64,000 bases of DNA from Celeribacter halophilus (GTDB lineage: Bacteria > Pseudomonadota > Alphaproteobacteria > Rhodobacterales > Rhodobacteraceae): assembly GCF_900114135.1 (NCBI RefSeq), contig NZ_FORY01000001.1, positions 62,001-126,000 on the forward strand. The letters are read 5' to 3'. The notes beneath the pieces are model-generated. The model had not been told where the DNA came from, ran no database searches, and saw nothing but the letters and a program-made list of their open reading frames with translations. Position 1 is the stretch's first letter. Each line of letters starts with the position of its first letter. The position numbers were made by a program, and so were the translations under genes. This document shows, one piece after another, positions 19,785-28,484 of the stretch.

Positions 19785-20594
19785 TCACGGTCCTGCGCAC
19801 ACGTTGGCGGGAACAAGCGTTTCGGCGTCGAGCGTATCAACTACGTGGTAGGAGATTTGCGCCGCTGTTAGCGTGATAACCCCATAATTTGGCACACCCG
19901 CTACCCAATCAGGGGCAGGGTTGTTGAAGTCTTGCCGAAACTGATGTGTACAGCCGCGCCCTGCAGTAAAGCCGATTCCGTCATGGGTGGTCCCTGTCAA
20001 GGGGATGTGGATATGGCCGAAGAAGATATGGCGCACACCGCCTACATGGGCGCGCAAAATTTCCATCAATGTCTCTGTGTCATGCAGTCCGATGTTGTTG
20101 AAATGTGCCATGCCATGGGCCACGGGCGGATGGTGGATAAACACCATCAGCGGGCTGTCAGGGCAGGTGGAGAGCGTATCACGCAGCCATGCCGCGCGCT
20201 GGCCGCAAAATCGCCCGCCAACCTCACATGCACTGTTGCTATCGAGAAACAAGAGGCGGTCTTGGGCTTCTGGAACCGCCATCATCGATTGTACAAACCC
20301 GTGGCTGTCGACGGGATGGGCGGGAAAGGCCGCGTGGAAATTGGCGCGATCGTCGTGATTGCCGAGCAACAGACGCACAGGAAACGGCATATCGGTCAAG
20401 AGCGTCTCGAGAAGCCTGTAGGCGGCGGGGTTGCCATCTTGGGTCAAATCGCCCGTGAGGACCAGCAAATCCGCATCCGCATGGCGCAGCTTGACGTCAT
20501 CAAGAACCCGTTTGAGCCGTGCGGCAGGGTCAAGCGTGTAGAGGGTTTCGCCCGCAGGCATCAGATGGGTGTCGGTGATGTGAATGATTTTCAT
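19785..20594 (-). CDS. Calcineurin-like phosphodiesterase (CpdA/GpdQ type)
   Basis: A 269-residue metallophosphoesterase of the class III cyclic nucleotide/glycerophosphodiester phosphodiesterase group. The metal-binding blocks are DTH (ITDTHL, near residue 7), GDLTQ, GNHDDR, a His in IHHPPV and GHIH. These give the two-metal centre of the family. It is divergent from the Ugp-like importer and probably degrades the imported compound, possibly a glycerophosphodiester. No signal peptide, so cytoplasmic. I chose ATG 20594 (MKIIHITDTHL); the 40 residues upstream are not family-like. Confidence 0.88.
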   Translation of the reverse strand: MKIIHITDTHLMPAGETLYTLDPAARLKRVLDDVKLRHADADLLVLTGDLTQDGNPAAYRLLETLLTDMPFPVRLLLGNHDDRANFHAAFPAHPVDSHGFVQSMMAVPEAQDRLLFLDSNSACEVGGRFCGQRAAWLRDTLSTCPDSPLMVFIHHPPVAHGMAHFNNIGLHDTETLMEILRAHVGGVRHIFFGHIHIPLTGTTHDGIGFTAGRGCTHQFRQDFNNPAPDWVAGVPNYGVITLTAAQISYHVVDTLDAETLVPANVCAGP

Positions 20595-20870
20595 AAGTAC
20601 GCTCCTTGTTGGGGCGGCTCTTAGGGCAGTTGTGTGACAGGCACACGACACAGGCATTGCGCATAGATTACGTCTCCATTTCCCCGCGCCGCGCCCTGAG
20701 GCGAGGGTCATCAAACTGCCATCGACCCGTTACGCAAGCTTAGAAAAACTGTCGTCATAGCGTCGCACCTGTACCGCTAGACCGTCGACGGTAGTCTCTG
20801 GCCTGATGAAGCAGAGACGTTTCCCGAGAGGTCCTCCATGATGGGGGCTGATATGCGCAAAGGAAGACCC
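20595..20870. promoter_or_regulatory. Divergent promoter region of phosphodiesterase and Ugp-like importer
   Basis: This 276-base gap must hold both promoters. CTGCCAT (20716) and CTGTCGT (20749) resemble PhoB half-sites, but their partner halves are poor. Phosphate control would make sense for a glycerophosphodiester system; the sequence evidence is weak. Confidence 0.3.
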
Positions 20871-22148
20871 ATGACGTCGAAATTCACCTTGGCCATTTTG
20901 GCCACACTTGCTCTGACAGGTGCGGCACAGGCCAAAACCCAGATCACGTGCTTGACCAACGCAGGTCATCTCAGCCGCCAGCACCAACCCTTGGCCGAGA
21001 TGTTCAACCAGATGCAAGACGAGATCGAAGTGATCTACGCTGCACCCGCTCAAAACTATGCCGACACGCATCTCAAACTAATGCGCGGCTCAGCCACCGA
21101 CACTTTGCCTGATTGCGCTTTCGAGGCCTACAACCAGTTGCCTTCGTTGGCGCGTGCCTTGTCCGCGCGTGGCCAAATCGTCGATCTGTCGACCATGATG
21201 GCGACCGAAGGTGAAGGTTGGAAAGACGCCAACTACACTGCGCAAATGCTGAAATTGGGGCAGGTTGACGGCGTGCAGTACGGTATGCCGTTCAACGCTT
21301 CTGTGATTCAGTGGTACGTTAACGCCGACCTGCTCGACCAAGTGGGTGTCGCGATCGAGGACTTCCCCACAGATTGGGATGGCGTTCTAGCCCTTGCTGC
21401 CAAAATCGACGCGCTTGGGGATGACATCGACGGCATGTCTTACGCTGTTGATCAATGGGGCGATGACTGGCCGTTTCAGGTGTTGATCGCACAGCAGGGC
21501 GGTGAAATGCTCAATGGGGCGGGCGATACAGTGACCTTCGACGAAGGCGGACGCAGCCTTGCCGCGATGGAATTGGCGCGCCGTATCGTCACCGAGGGTG
21601 GCTATGATCCTAGCACCGACATCGACACGCAATTGACCGCTTTCACCTCTGGCAAGGTTGGGTTCTACGCCAACTCGCCGGCCTCCGCTAAACTGATGCA
21701 AGAGCGCGTCGGCGAAGGGTTTGATCTGCACTCGATCAAATTCACCGTTTGGGATGACGCCAATGGCACTCTGCCCACAGGGGGCAATGCGGGGATTATC
21801 ACCACACAAGACCCTGAAAAACAGGCCGCCGTTTGGGAATACCTGACCTTCCTCACCGGCCCAAAAGGTCAAGAGTTGACTGCAAAGAACACAGGCTACT
21901 TGCCAACCAACCTTATGTCTCTCGAAGATGAATATCTCGGCGAGTACTACGCCGCAGAGCCATACTTTGCGACGCCATCGAGCCAGTATGAGCGCGCTGG
22001 CGCATGGTACGGCTACCCCGGCACGCAGTCCGAGAAAATTTGGCGCGAACAGCGGTCGATTATCCGTGCGGTGATGCTCGGTGAAACTGCGCCGCAAGAA
22101 GGCGCGGACGCGCTCAAGGCCGTGGCTGAAAAGCTGATGCAACGCTGA
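20871..22148 (+). CDS. ABC importer solute-binding protein (UgpB-like)
   Basis: A 425-residue family 1 extracellular solute-binding protein. The signal peptide MTSKFTLAILATLALTGAA has a cut after AQA. Family features include PFNASVIQWYVNADLLDQVG, TAFTSGKVGFYANSPAS and a C-terminal WEYLTFLTGPKGQ. It resembles sn-glycerol-3-phosphate binding UgpB. With the phosphodiesterase beside it, glycerol-3-phosphate or a glycerophosphodiester is the likely ligand; this is inference. ATG 20871 (MTSK) has AAAGGAAG upstream and gives a clean signal peptide, unlike the earlier ATG. A strong stem-loop follows the gene. Confidence 0.85.
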   Translation: MTSKFTLAILATLALTGAAQAKTQITCLTNAGHLSRQHQPLAEMFNQMQDEIEVIYAAPAQNYADTHLKLMRGSATDTLPDCAFEAYNQLPSLARALSARGQIVDLSTMMATEGEGWKDANYTAQMLKLGQVDGVQYGMPFNASVIQWYVNADLLDQVGVAIEDFPTDWDGVLALAAKIDALGDDIDGMSYAVDQWGDDWPFQVLIAQQGGEMLNGAGDTVTFDEGGRSLAAMELARRIVTEGGYDPSTDIDTQLTAFTSGKVGFYANSPASAKLMQERVGEGFDLHSIKFTVWDDANGTLPTGGNAGIITTQDPEKQAAVWEYLTFLTGPKGQELTAKNTGYLPTNLMSLEDEYLGEYYAAEPYFATPSSQYERAGAWYGYPGTQSEKIWREQRSIIRAVMLGETAPQEGADALKAVAEKLMQR

Positions 22149-22167
22149 GTGCGCTCACATCCCAAAG

Positions 22168-22193
22168 GGTGGGGGCCTCACGCGGCCCCCACC
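22168..22193 (+). other. Intercistronic stem-loop after the binding-protein gene
   Basis: GGTGGGGGCC (22168-22177) and GGCCCCCACC (22184-22193) form a perfect 10-bp stem with a 6-base loop and no T-run. Such stems protect the 3' end of abundant binding-protein mRNA while letting some transcription reach the ATPase and permease genes. Confidence 0.75.
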
Positions 22194-22214
22194 ACCATTA
22201 AATAGGTTTAGAAC

Positions 22215-23393
22215 ATGGCGCGGCTCACTCTTACCGATATTACGAAATCCTTTGGCGACACGCAGGTCCTCAAGGGGATCTCCCTTGATGTTCATGACGG
22301 CGAATTTTTGTCGTTGGTTGGCGCGTCGGGATGCGGGAAATCTACTTTGCTACGGATCATCTCGGGTCTGGAAACTGCAGATACAGGGCGAATCGAGATC
22401 GACGGTGTTGGGGTCGACGAGGCTGCCCCCAAGGCGCGCAATGTGGCTTTGGTGTTCCAGGATTACGCGCTGTACCCCCACATGAGCGTGGCACAAAACA
22501 TGGCAATGCCGCTGGTGATGGGGCGGTTGCCCATGTATGCCCGCTTGCCGGGGGCGCGGTTTTTAACCCCCAACCACACAAGCACACGGCGTGAGATTAC
22601 GTCCAAGGTCGAACAGGTCGCCGAACAGCTGCGCATCGCGCATCTCTTGGCGCGTCGTCCTGCCGCGTTGTCGGGCGGTCAACGGCAACGGGTGGCTTTG
22701 GGTCGTGCGCTCGTGCGCGACCCAAGCCTGTTTTTGATGGACGAGCCGCTATCCAACCTAGACGCCAAACTGCGCGTGGAGGTGCGCCGAGAGATTGTTG
22801 AGCTGCACCGCAAATCGGGCCTGACCTTCGTCTATGTCACTCATGATCAGGTGGAAGCCATGACCATGTCCGATCGAGTCGCCATGCTCCAAGAGGGGCG
22901 GCTGCTTCAGGTCGGAGCGCCTTCAACGCTCTATGGCGATCCCGCGTCGGTGGATGTGGCGCGGTTCATCGGGTCGCCTGAGGTGAACCTGATGCCCGTG
23001 CGTACCGTCGCGGGGGGGCTTGATCTAGCAGGGCAGGTGCTCCCGCTCGCGACCCGTCAGCCCGAGGGCGCAACTCTGTTTCTGGGCGTACGTCCCGAAG
23101 CCCTGCGCCTTGTCGAGGCAGGGGCTGCCGGTGCGGAACCGGCCACGACTCTTACCGTCACACGCCACAGCGTTGAGGATTTGGGCGGCGAGTTGGTGGT
23201 TCATGCCGCATTGCTCCACGCTCCCGATATTGCGCTGCGCTTGCGGGTACAAAAAGGCTCCGATGCTCGCGCTCCGCTTATGGTGCCTTCAACCTTTCGC
23301 GTGGGGGTGCCGGAAGGGGCGTTGATGCTGTTTGGAGCAGACGGGCAACGGATTTCAGACCCTGTTCTCTCACTGTCGGAGGTCATGGCATGA
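22215..23393 (+). CDS. ABC importer ATPase (UgpC/MalK-like)
   Basis: A 392-residue ATPase with Walker A GASGCGKST, Q-loop VFQDYALYP, signature LSGGQRQR, Walker B LFLMDEPLSNLD and H-loop VTHDQVEAMT. A C-terminal OB-fold (TOBE) domain from about residue 270 is typical of the MalK/UgpC family (FLGVRPEALRLV). Between the Q-loop and the signature there are about 25 extra residues (around MYARLPGARFLTPNHTSTRR), unlike standard UgpC. The stop overlaps the next permease start by four bases. It powers the UgpB-like importer. Confidence 0.9.
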   Translation: MARLTLTDITKSFGDTQVLKGISLDVHDGEFLSLVGASGCGKSTLLRIISGLETADTGRIEIDGVGVDEAAPKARNVALVFQDYALYPHMSVAQNMAMPLVMGRLPMYARLPGARFLTPNHTSTRREITSKVEQVAEQLRIAHLLARRPAALSGGQRQRVALGRALVRDPSLFLMDEPLSNLDAKLRVEVRREIVELHRKSGLTFVYVTHDQVEAMTMSDRVAMLQEGRLLQVGAPSTLYGDPASVDVARFIGSPEVNLMPVRTVAGGLDLAGQVLPLATRQPEGATLFLGVRPEALRLVEAGAAGAEPATTLTVTRHSVEDLGGELVVHAALLHAPDIALRLRVQKGSDARAPLMVPSTFRVGVPEGALMLFGADGQRISDPVLSLSEVMA

Positions 23394-24277
23394 GCGCCAC
23401 TGCCTCTTTGCATCGCCGACAATCCCGTCTCGCCTATGCGATGATTGCCCCTGCAGCCCTATTGATTCTGCTGATTTATATCGGCCCGATGATCTCTGTG
23501 GTTTTGGCGAGTGCAACGGATTACTCCTTGATCAGCGACTATTGGGAATGGGTTGGACTCGATAATTATCGCCAGATGTTTGCAGACGCACAGTTCGGCA
23601 ATGCCCTGCGCAACACAGCGATCTATGCGGCGGTCTTTTTGCCCTGCGCCTTCGTCATCCCGCTGACACTGGCCATCTCTATTCAGAACCGCAAACAGTT
23701 CCGATCCCTGTTCGAAATCCTCTATTTCATGCCTGTGACTTCAACCCTGACGGCAATGGCACTGGTTTGGTCCGCATTAATGGACAGCCGCCAAGGGATA
23801 TTGAACCAATGGCTTTCCACCATCGGAATTGGCCCCGTGAATTTCCTCGGCTCCCCTGAGGCGGTGCTGTTTTCGCTGGCTGGGATTTCGCTTTGGGCCA
23901 TTATCGGGTTCAATATGGTTTTGTTCATGGCTGGGCTGACGGCGATCCCGCGCAGCCTCTATGATGCGGCGAAAATTGACGGCGCAGACCATCCCGTCGA
24001 TGAGTTTTTGCGGGTCACCTGGCCCGCATTGGCGCCGACCTCCGTCTTTGTCGCGGTGACCTCCTCCATTACCGCGTTCAAGCTGTTCGATACCGTCGCC
24101 GTCTTGACCCAAGGCCAACCCGACCATGCCTCCGAAGTATTCCTCTACCTCACCTTTCTCGAAGGGTTCGAGTATTTCAACATGGGCTATGCGGCGGCAC
24201 TTTCCGTTTTTTTCCTCGGGGTGATCTTTGTCTTTGCACTGATCCAAACCCTTCTGGCCGATAGAACAGCCCACTGA
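23390..24277 (+). CDS. ABC importer permease (UgpA-like)
   Basis: A 295-residue permease of the MalF/UgpA type with six hydrophobic helices. The EAA loop is in LYDAAKIDGADHPVDEFLRVTWPAL (usual form EAA-x3-G). The N-terminal segment AYAMIAPAALLILLIYIGPM is characteristic. It is coupled to the ATPase by a 4-base overlap and forms the channel with the following permease. Confidence 0.9.
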   Translation: MSATASLHRRQSRLAYAMIAPAALLILLIYIGPMISVVLASATDYSLISDYWEWVGLDNYRQMFADAQFGNALRNTAIYAAVFLPCAFVIPLTLAISIQNRKQFRSLFEILYFMPVTSTLTAMALVWSALMDSRQGILNQWLSTIGIGPVNFLGSPEAVLFSLAGISLWAIIGFNMVLFMAGLTAIPRSLYDAAKIDGADHPVDEFLRVTWPALAPTSVFVAVTSSITAFKLFDTVAVLTQGQPDHASEVFLYLTFLEGFEYFNMGYAAALSVFFLGVIFVFALIQTLLADRTAH

Positions 24278-24299
24278 GCGAGCCATAGAAAGGCATTCA

Positions 24300-25184
24300 A
24301 TGACCGATATGATCATCCCGCCACCTGCCGTTGGACTTCGCCGCCTGCGCGCGGCATTCAAGGACCTCACCCTTGGCCGAGTGTGTCTCACGATCGTGCT
24401 GTTGCTCGGGGCATGTTTGATGGTGTTTCCTTTTGTGTGGATGCTCTCGTCGAGCCTTAAGCCCACGTCAGAGGTCTTTGATGCCGACTTCAGGTTTTGG
24501 CCGCGTACATTTGCCGGGGTGCAAAACTACTACGATGTGCTCGTCACCCAACCCTATCTACGCTACCTGTTGAACAGCTTGATTGTCTGCTGCGGGATCC
24601 TTGCGGTGCAGCTTATAACGGCGGTGCCTGCGGCCTACGCCTTGGCGAAGCTCAAATTTCGCGGGTCGACCATTTTTCTTGGCACGGTGATCGCCTGTCT
24701 GACAGTGCCCATCAATGTAACCTCGATCCCGATTTACCTCGGCTTGGTCAAAATGGGGCTGCTCGACACCTATTTTTCGATGATGTTTCCCTTCTTTGTC
24801 TCGGTCTTCGCCATTTTCCTGTTTCGACAGTTTTTCCACAGCTATCCCGACTCAATTATCGAGGCGGCGCGGGTCGATGGGTTTACCGAAATCGAGATCG
24901 TCTTGCGGCTGATCTTGCCCGCTGTTGTGCCAGCGGCTGCGGCCTTTTCCGTCTTCTCTTTTGTGGCGCATTGGAATGACCTCTACTGGCCGCTTATAGT
25001 GGTGCAAAGCCAAGAGAAAATGACCGCCACCCTGTCGATGATGCAGTACCGGTCCACTTTTGATATCAACTATGGTCGTACCTTTGCCGCGGCGACAATC
25101 GTGACCCTGCCGATGATGCTGGTTTTTCTCTTTGCGCGACGCGCCTTTGTGCGCGGGATCACTATGTCGGGCATCAAGGGGTAA
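24300..25184 (+). CDS. ABC importer permease (UgpE-like)
   Basis: A 294-residue permease of the MalG/UgpE type. It begins with a cytoplasmic tail, then CLMVFPFVWMLSSSLKP, and carries the EAA loop IIEAARVDGFTEIEIVLRLILPAVVP. Six hydrophobic helices are visible. It is the last gene of the importer operon (binding protein, ATPase, two permeases); no clear terminator follows. Confidence 0.9.
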   Translation: MTDMIIPPPAVGLRRLRAAFKDLTLGRVCLTIVLLLGACLMVFPFVWMLSSSLKPTSEVFDADFRFWPRTFAGVQNYYDVLVTQPYLRYLLNSLIVCCGILAVQLITAVPAAYALAKLKFRGSTIFLGTVIACLTVPINVTSIPIYLGLVKMGLLDTYFSMMFPFFVSVFAIFLFRQFFHSYPDSIIEAARVDGFTEIEIVLRLILPAVVPAAAAFSVFSFVAHWNDLYWPLIVVQSQEKMTATLSMMQYRSTFDINYGRTFAAATIVTLPMMLVFLFARRAFVRGITMSGIKG

Positions 25185-25679
25185 ATCGGGATCACAGACC
25201 CGCTCGACCTAGGGGGTCAGCCAATGACGCATATGAGATAAACCGACTGCATAAAGCCGATGCGCAACGGTGACTGTTGTCCGTAGAAAGAGGTCCAGTC
25301 AGTGAGGCATATGTGGGTTGGCTAACGCAACGGATTAAGACGCGCAATATCGCCAATGTTACTGCGGAAGAGTAGGCTTAGGTGATCTGTGATTGGCCAT
25401 GGACCCCATACTCAGGGCTTCGGGCTCTCTCTTTATGCTGTTCATGCGGCCGAGGAAATGTTTACAAAGTTTTTTGTGAGTACACGAGCATTATCTGTTT
25501 CGCGTATGAAGCCTCAATTGTTCCGTGCCGGCCAAGAGGTTGCTCATCGGGCGCGGGCAACCAGCCTCGGAAGTTCTTCAATTTGCGAACGAAGCGGTGC
25601 TTGCATTTACGTTTGTTTCGTTTATTTTGATTATTGCGAATGGGGCGTAGGGTCCCGTCGCGTGAAAAGGAGAGAACCC
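25185..25679. other. Non-coding or decayed stretch before the toxin-antitoxin pair
   Basis: I see no convincing gene in these 495 bases. The frame that spans part of it runs into the antitoxin and lacks family-like residues before 25680. Weakly protein-like bits (for example around 25305-25372) may be decayed genes. The promoter of the toxin-antitoxin operon must be near 25600-25670. Confidence 0.5.
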
Positions 25680-26144
25680 ATGATGATGCAAGCAAAAGAA
25701 GCGTTCGCAGAACGTTTGCCGGATCAGGTTGAAATTGATAATGCTGACAGTCTTCGCCGCATCCTTGCCTCTCAAGTGAACGGTGATGAGGCAGTTGAGC
25801 TGAGCCTGGCACTAGGTGAGAAGCAGATCGAACCAGTGACGTTGGCTCCAGCCCTCGCGGCATCCTTGATGGAGTTGTTGCGGTTGGTTTCAAGCGGCAG
25901 AGGGTTCCGGATGATCCCTGTGGATGCAGAGCTGACCACCCAGCAAGCGGCCGATTTGTTGAATGTGTCGCGTCCACACCTCGTGAAACTTCTAGAAGAA
26001 GGGGAAATCGCCTTCTTCAAAACAGGTCGGCATCGCCGTGTGAAAGCAGCAGATCTGTTTGAATACAAAAAGAAACGCGACACTGATCGCTCTGAAGCAC
26101 TGTCTGACCTTGCCGCAATGGACATGGAGAACGATCTTTTATGA
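25680..26144 (+). CDS. Excisionase-family HTH antitoxin
   Basis: A 154-residue protein. The C-terminal half is an excisionase/MerR-type DNA-binding fold: LTTQQAADLLNVSRPHLVKLLEEGEIAFFKTGRHRRVKAADL. The N-terminal part is helical and includes ALGEKQIEPVTLAPALAASL. Its stop overlaps the PIN-domain gene start by four bases (ATGA), the usual antitoxin-toxin order. It should bind its own promoter and neutralise the downstream RNase. ATG 25680 has AAAGGAGAG upstream; the longer frame is rejected. Confidence 0.83.
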   Translation: MMMQAKEAFAERLPDQVEIDNADSLRRILASQVNGDEAVELSLALGEKQIEPVTLAPALAASLMELLRLVSSGRGFRMIPVDAELTTQQAADLLNVSRPHLVKLLEEGEIAFFKTGRHRRVKAADLFEYKKKRDTDRSEALSDLAAMDMENDLL

Positions 26145-26716
26145 GTGACTATGCTGACCGTTTCACGGCACTGATTGACGCAAATGTCCTGGCGTGCGCG
26201 ATGCGCAGAAATATAATCTTGTCGCTGGCCGAGGCCGGATTTTTCCGGCCCCGGTGGAGCGATAGAATTATGGATGAAACTGCCGGTGCAATAGCCAAGA
26301 TTACGAAGGGCGGGGCTGACACTAACAAGCAGCGTTCCGCTATGGAACGCGCTTTCCCCGAAGCATGCGTTTCTGGGTATGCTGGGCTTGAAGCCGGTCT
26401 GGATTTGCCTGATCCTGATGACCGCCATGTTCTTGCTGCGGCGATCACAACATCCGCTCAGGTAATTGTGACGGAAAACCTTAAGGATTTCCCAAGCGAA
26501 GCACTCGTCCCTTTTGACATTGATGCAATCTCGGCCGACGAGTTTATTTCTGATGCAATCGAACTTGACCCACTCGCAGCTGTAGTTGCATTGCGGAAAA
26601 TGCGTGAGCGGTTCAAACACCCTGATATGGATGCCGAAGTATTATTACAGCGGATCAAGGCTCGAAAACTATTCCAAACCGCTGAAATTTTGTACCAATA
26701 CGAAGAGCTTCTGTAG
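26141..26716 (+). CDS. PIN-domain toxin (VapC-like RNase)
   Basis: A 191-residue PIN-domain protein. The metal-binding acidic residues are in ALIDANVLACAM (first Asp), MDETAGAI (Glu), LDLPDPDDRHVLAAA (Asp pair) and the late TENLKDFP. This layout is that of the larger PIN proteins paired with excisionase-type antitoxins. It probably cleaves RNA when the antitoxin is lost and thereby stabilises the island. Coupled to the antitoxin by a 4-base overlap. The specific RNA target cannot be read from the sequence. Confidence 0.83.
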   Translation: MSDYADRFTALIDANVLACAMRRNIILSLAEAGFFRPRWSDRIMDETAGAIAKITKGGADTNKQRSAMERAFPEACVSGYAGLEAGLDLPDPDDRHVLAAAITTSAQVIVTENLKDFPSEALVPFDIDAISADEFISDAIELDPLAAVVALRKMRERFKHPDMDAEVLLQRIKARKLFQTAEILYQYEELL

Positions 26717-27096
26717 CCTGAAACGGGCGAACTCCTTGTCAGAAAATATGGTATGTTTTCAGAAAACCAATGGACCATGAAGGCCCCCTGGGTAGGTGCA
26801 GCTGGCATCGCGCGAAAAGTAGTACTGTGCGAAATTTACGCTACAGCGCTAATTCTGGGAAATTACGCTGTAGCGTAATTTGTCGTGGGTTATGTCCACA
26901 TCAAGCAGGTTTAGCGTTGGGTTTGCTCTAGGCGTTCTTGACCCTCTCTCTGCGTCGATAGTTGTGGTCTGGGGTTGGGCGATAGCGTCGGCCGAGCATG
27001 AAAAAATCAAGCGGTTTACTGTGTTATACTCGGAGTCATTGAGGATCCGAGTTTTAAAGAATTGACGTCTGATGCTGGAACGATTCAGGTAGGGGC
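26717..27096. other. Gene-poor gap with a double palindrome
   Basis: No confident gene. A 57-codon frame from 26892 (ending at 27065) is not recognisable. The main feature is the pair of palindromes at 26832-26881. The right end abuts the IS630 remnant. Confidence 0.5.
26832..26881. promoter_or_regulatory. Double palindromic operator-like element
   Basis: AATTACGCTGTAGCGTAATT (26861-26880) is a perfect palindrome with 9-bp arms and a 2-base centre. A related imperfect copy (TTTACGCTACAGCG) lies at 26835-26848, with centres 27 bases apart. The two copies are also inverted repeats of each other, so a cruciform is possible. This looks like the operator of a dimeric repressor or the site of a recombinase whose gene is not obvious nearby. 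Confidence 0.6.
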
Positions 27097-27900
27097 ATGA
27101 TCTATCCAGGCTTTTTATCCCGCTCCGAGCGCCGTGAGCTTGTTGCTTGCGTACGTAGTCATCGAGAGGACCACGGTGAATTTCCTGCCGTCATTGGTGC
27201 GATGCAAGAACAAGAGTTCCGTGTGATTGCAGAGATGTCACAATACACAGCAACACGCATCATTCACGGCGGCGACCCAGAAATCGACACGATTGCCGAA
27301 CTGGACGGGATGAAAGTCGGTCTGACACAGGGTACGAACGTTCATTACATGTTCGAAAAGGAAGTCGCGGCTGCAGATATCACTGTAGAAATCTTAGCAG
27401 TCGGTCCACCTGACATCGTTCCGGCTTTGGCTCGCGGTGATGTGGACGCAGGGGTTATGTTCCCGTCGTTCTATGCTGGGGCCAAAGAGGTTTTGGGCGA
27501 CGCCTACCAAGAAGTTCCCGTCGACAGCTACGGCACGCATTTCATTCTCGTCGCCACGCAAAAGATGATCGACGAAAACCCCGACGTGGTGACCGCCGTC
27601 CTTGCATCACTTTATGCGGGGGAGCAAGTCGTGAACTCCGACCCTGTCGCTTCGCACCAATCCGTGTCGAACGTTCTAAGTGGCACGTTAACGCCCGAAG
27701 AGGTGGCTGCGGCGTCATCTAACTACAATTTCAACATGCAACTCGATCAAGAAATGTTGGAGTTGATGGTTGATGAAGGAGCGTGGATTATCGAGCGCGG
27801 CTCTATAGAAGGTGAGCCACCGACCGTAGAGTCGATTGCACCGTTCATTGACGGTTCTTTCCTATCAGGAATTGATGCCAACCGGGTGACGCTAAAATAA
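27097..27900 (+). pseudogene. Chimera of IS630 transposase start and truncated NMT1/SsuA-type binding protein
   Basis: The first ~25 residues (MIYPGFLSRSERRELVACVR) look like the N-terminus of an IS630-family transposase. The remaining ~240 residues match a periplasmic NMT1/TauA/SsuA-type solute-binding protein lacking its signal peptide and N-terminal strand (DPEIDTIAELDGMKVGLTQGT, then ILVATQKMIDENPDVVTAVLASLYAGEQVV). The join keeps one open frame by chance. Without an export signal it cannot work as a binding protein. A permease fragment follows it, as expected of a truncated ABC operon. Confidence 0.72.
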
Positions 27901-27910
27901 GGGATGTCCT

Positions 27911-28110
27911 CAAATACCAAGGGCCGGTGCGTTTCACGCGCTCCGGACTTTTTTGCTTTTGCTGGTCCCCGCTGGCTTGATCAGTCTGTTTGTGGTGCAA
28001 ACAAAAGTGGAATCTTTCATCTTTAAGCGATCCATCCCAATCCAGACGTTCATACATGCTGCGGCATCTGGTAAAATGGGCTCGAAGCCGACCTCGGATG
28101 CGTCGCAGCA
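27911..28110 (+). pseudogene. Fragment of an ABC permease N-terminus
   Basis: In the frame containing AFHALRTFLLLLVPAGLISL the sequence reads like the start of an SsuC/TauC-type permease, with one hydrophobic helix. It then loses similarity and stops. The nearest ATG (27904) is in another frame, so a frameshift separates start and body. It follows the truncated binding-protein gene. Confidence 0.4.
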
Positions 28111-28146
28111 TCCTGTGATATGATGTTTTGTCAATGTCGGGTTCAC

Positions 28147-28210
28147 ATCTCGACCCGCCAGTGCGCGCGGATTGTGCGAGAATGGGTGATATCCATTGGC
28201 CTAGCAGCCA
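28147..28210 (+). pseudogene. Tyrosine recombinase fragment
   Basis: ISTRQCARIVREWVISIGL resembles the segment just before the catalytic His-x-x-Arg box of phage-type integrases. The expected GTHSLRRTKA continuation is missing. Only about 20 residues survive. Confidence 0.4.
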
Positions 28211-28384
28211 TCGTCTATGTACCAGACATTAGCGATCTCACGTCCGGACGAGTTGGGACAAAATCAAATTCATCGCTCCAAAAATTCTTTTTGTGCAGAC
28301 TGATTGGTTAAGTTTGGCTCTCATTATCTGCGCATTGCTGCCCTTGATGCAGGGCACGGCAAAAGCTGCCGCGCAGGCCGGAGG

Positions 28385-28467
28385 AACACTGATTTTTGAG
28401 AATGTGGCGGGCCGCCACACTTGTGCTCTTAGCAAGGACTAATGCAGGATAGGCTAGCCGCCGACAA
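28385..28467 (+). repeat. oriT-like dispersed repeat, copy 1
   Basis: One of four copies of an ~85-bp repeat. It has a GTGGCGG-g-CCGCCAC palindrome (28404-28418), then a spacer, then GCAGGATAGG followed by CTAGCCGCCGACAA. The GCAGGATAGG block is identical, from memory, to the nick region of the IncP plasmid RK2 oriT (complement CCTATCCTGC). It is followed 17 bases later by a small RHH-like gene. Confidence 0.7.
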
Positions 28468-28484
28468 ATGGGACCATATTGATT

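Noticed and set aside
20700-20790. A PhoB box upstream of the Ugp-like operon
   Set aside because: Only single half-sites (CTGCCAT, CTGTCGT) fit; the second halves at the right spacing are poor, so I keep it as a hint only.
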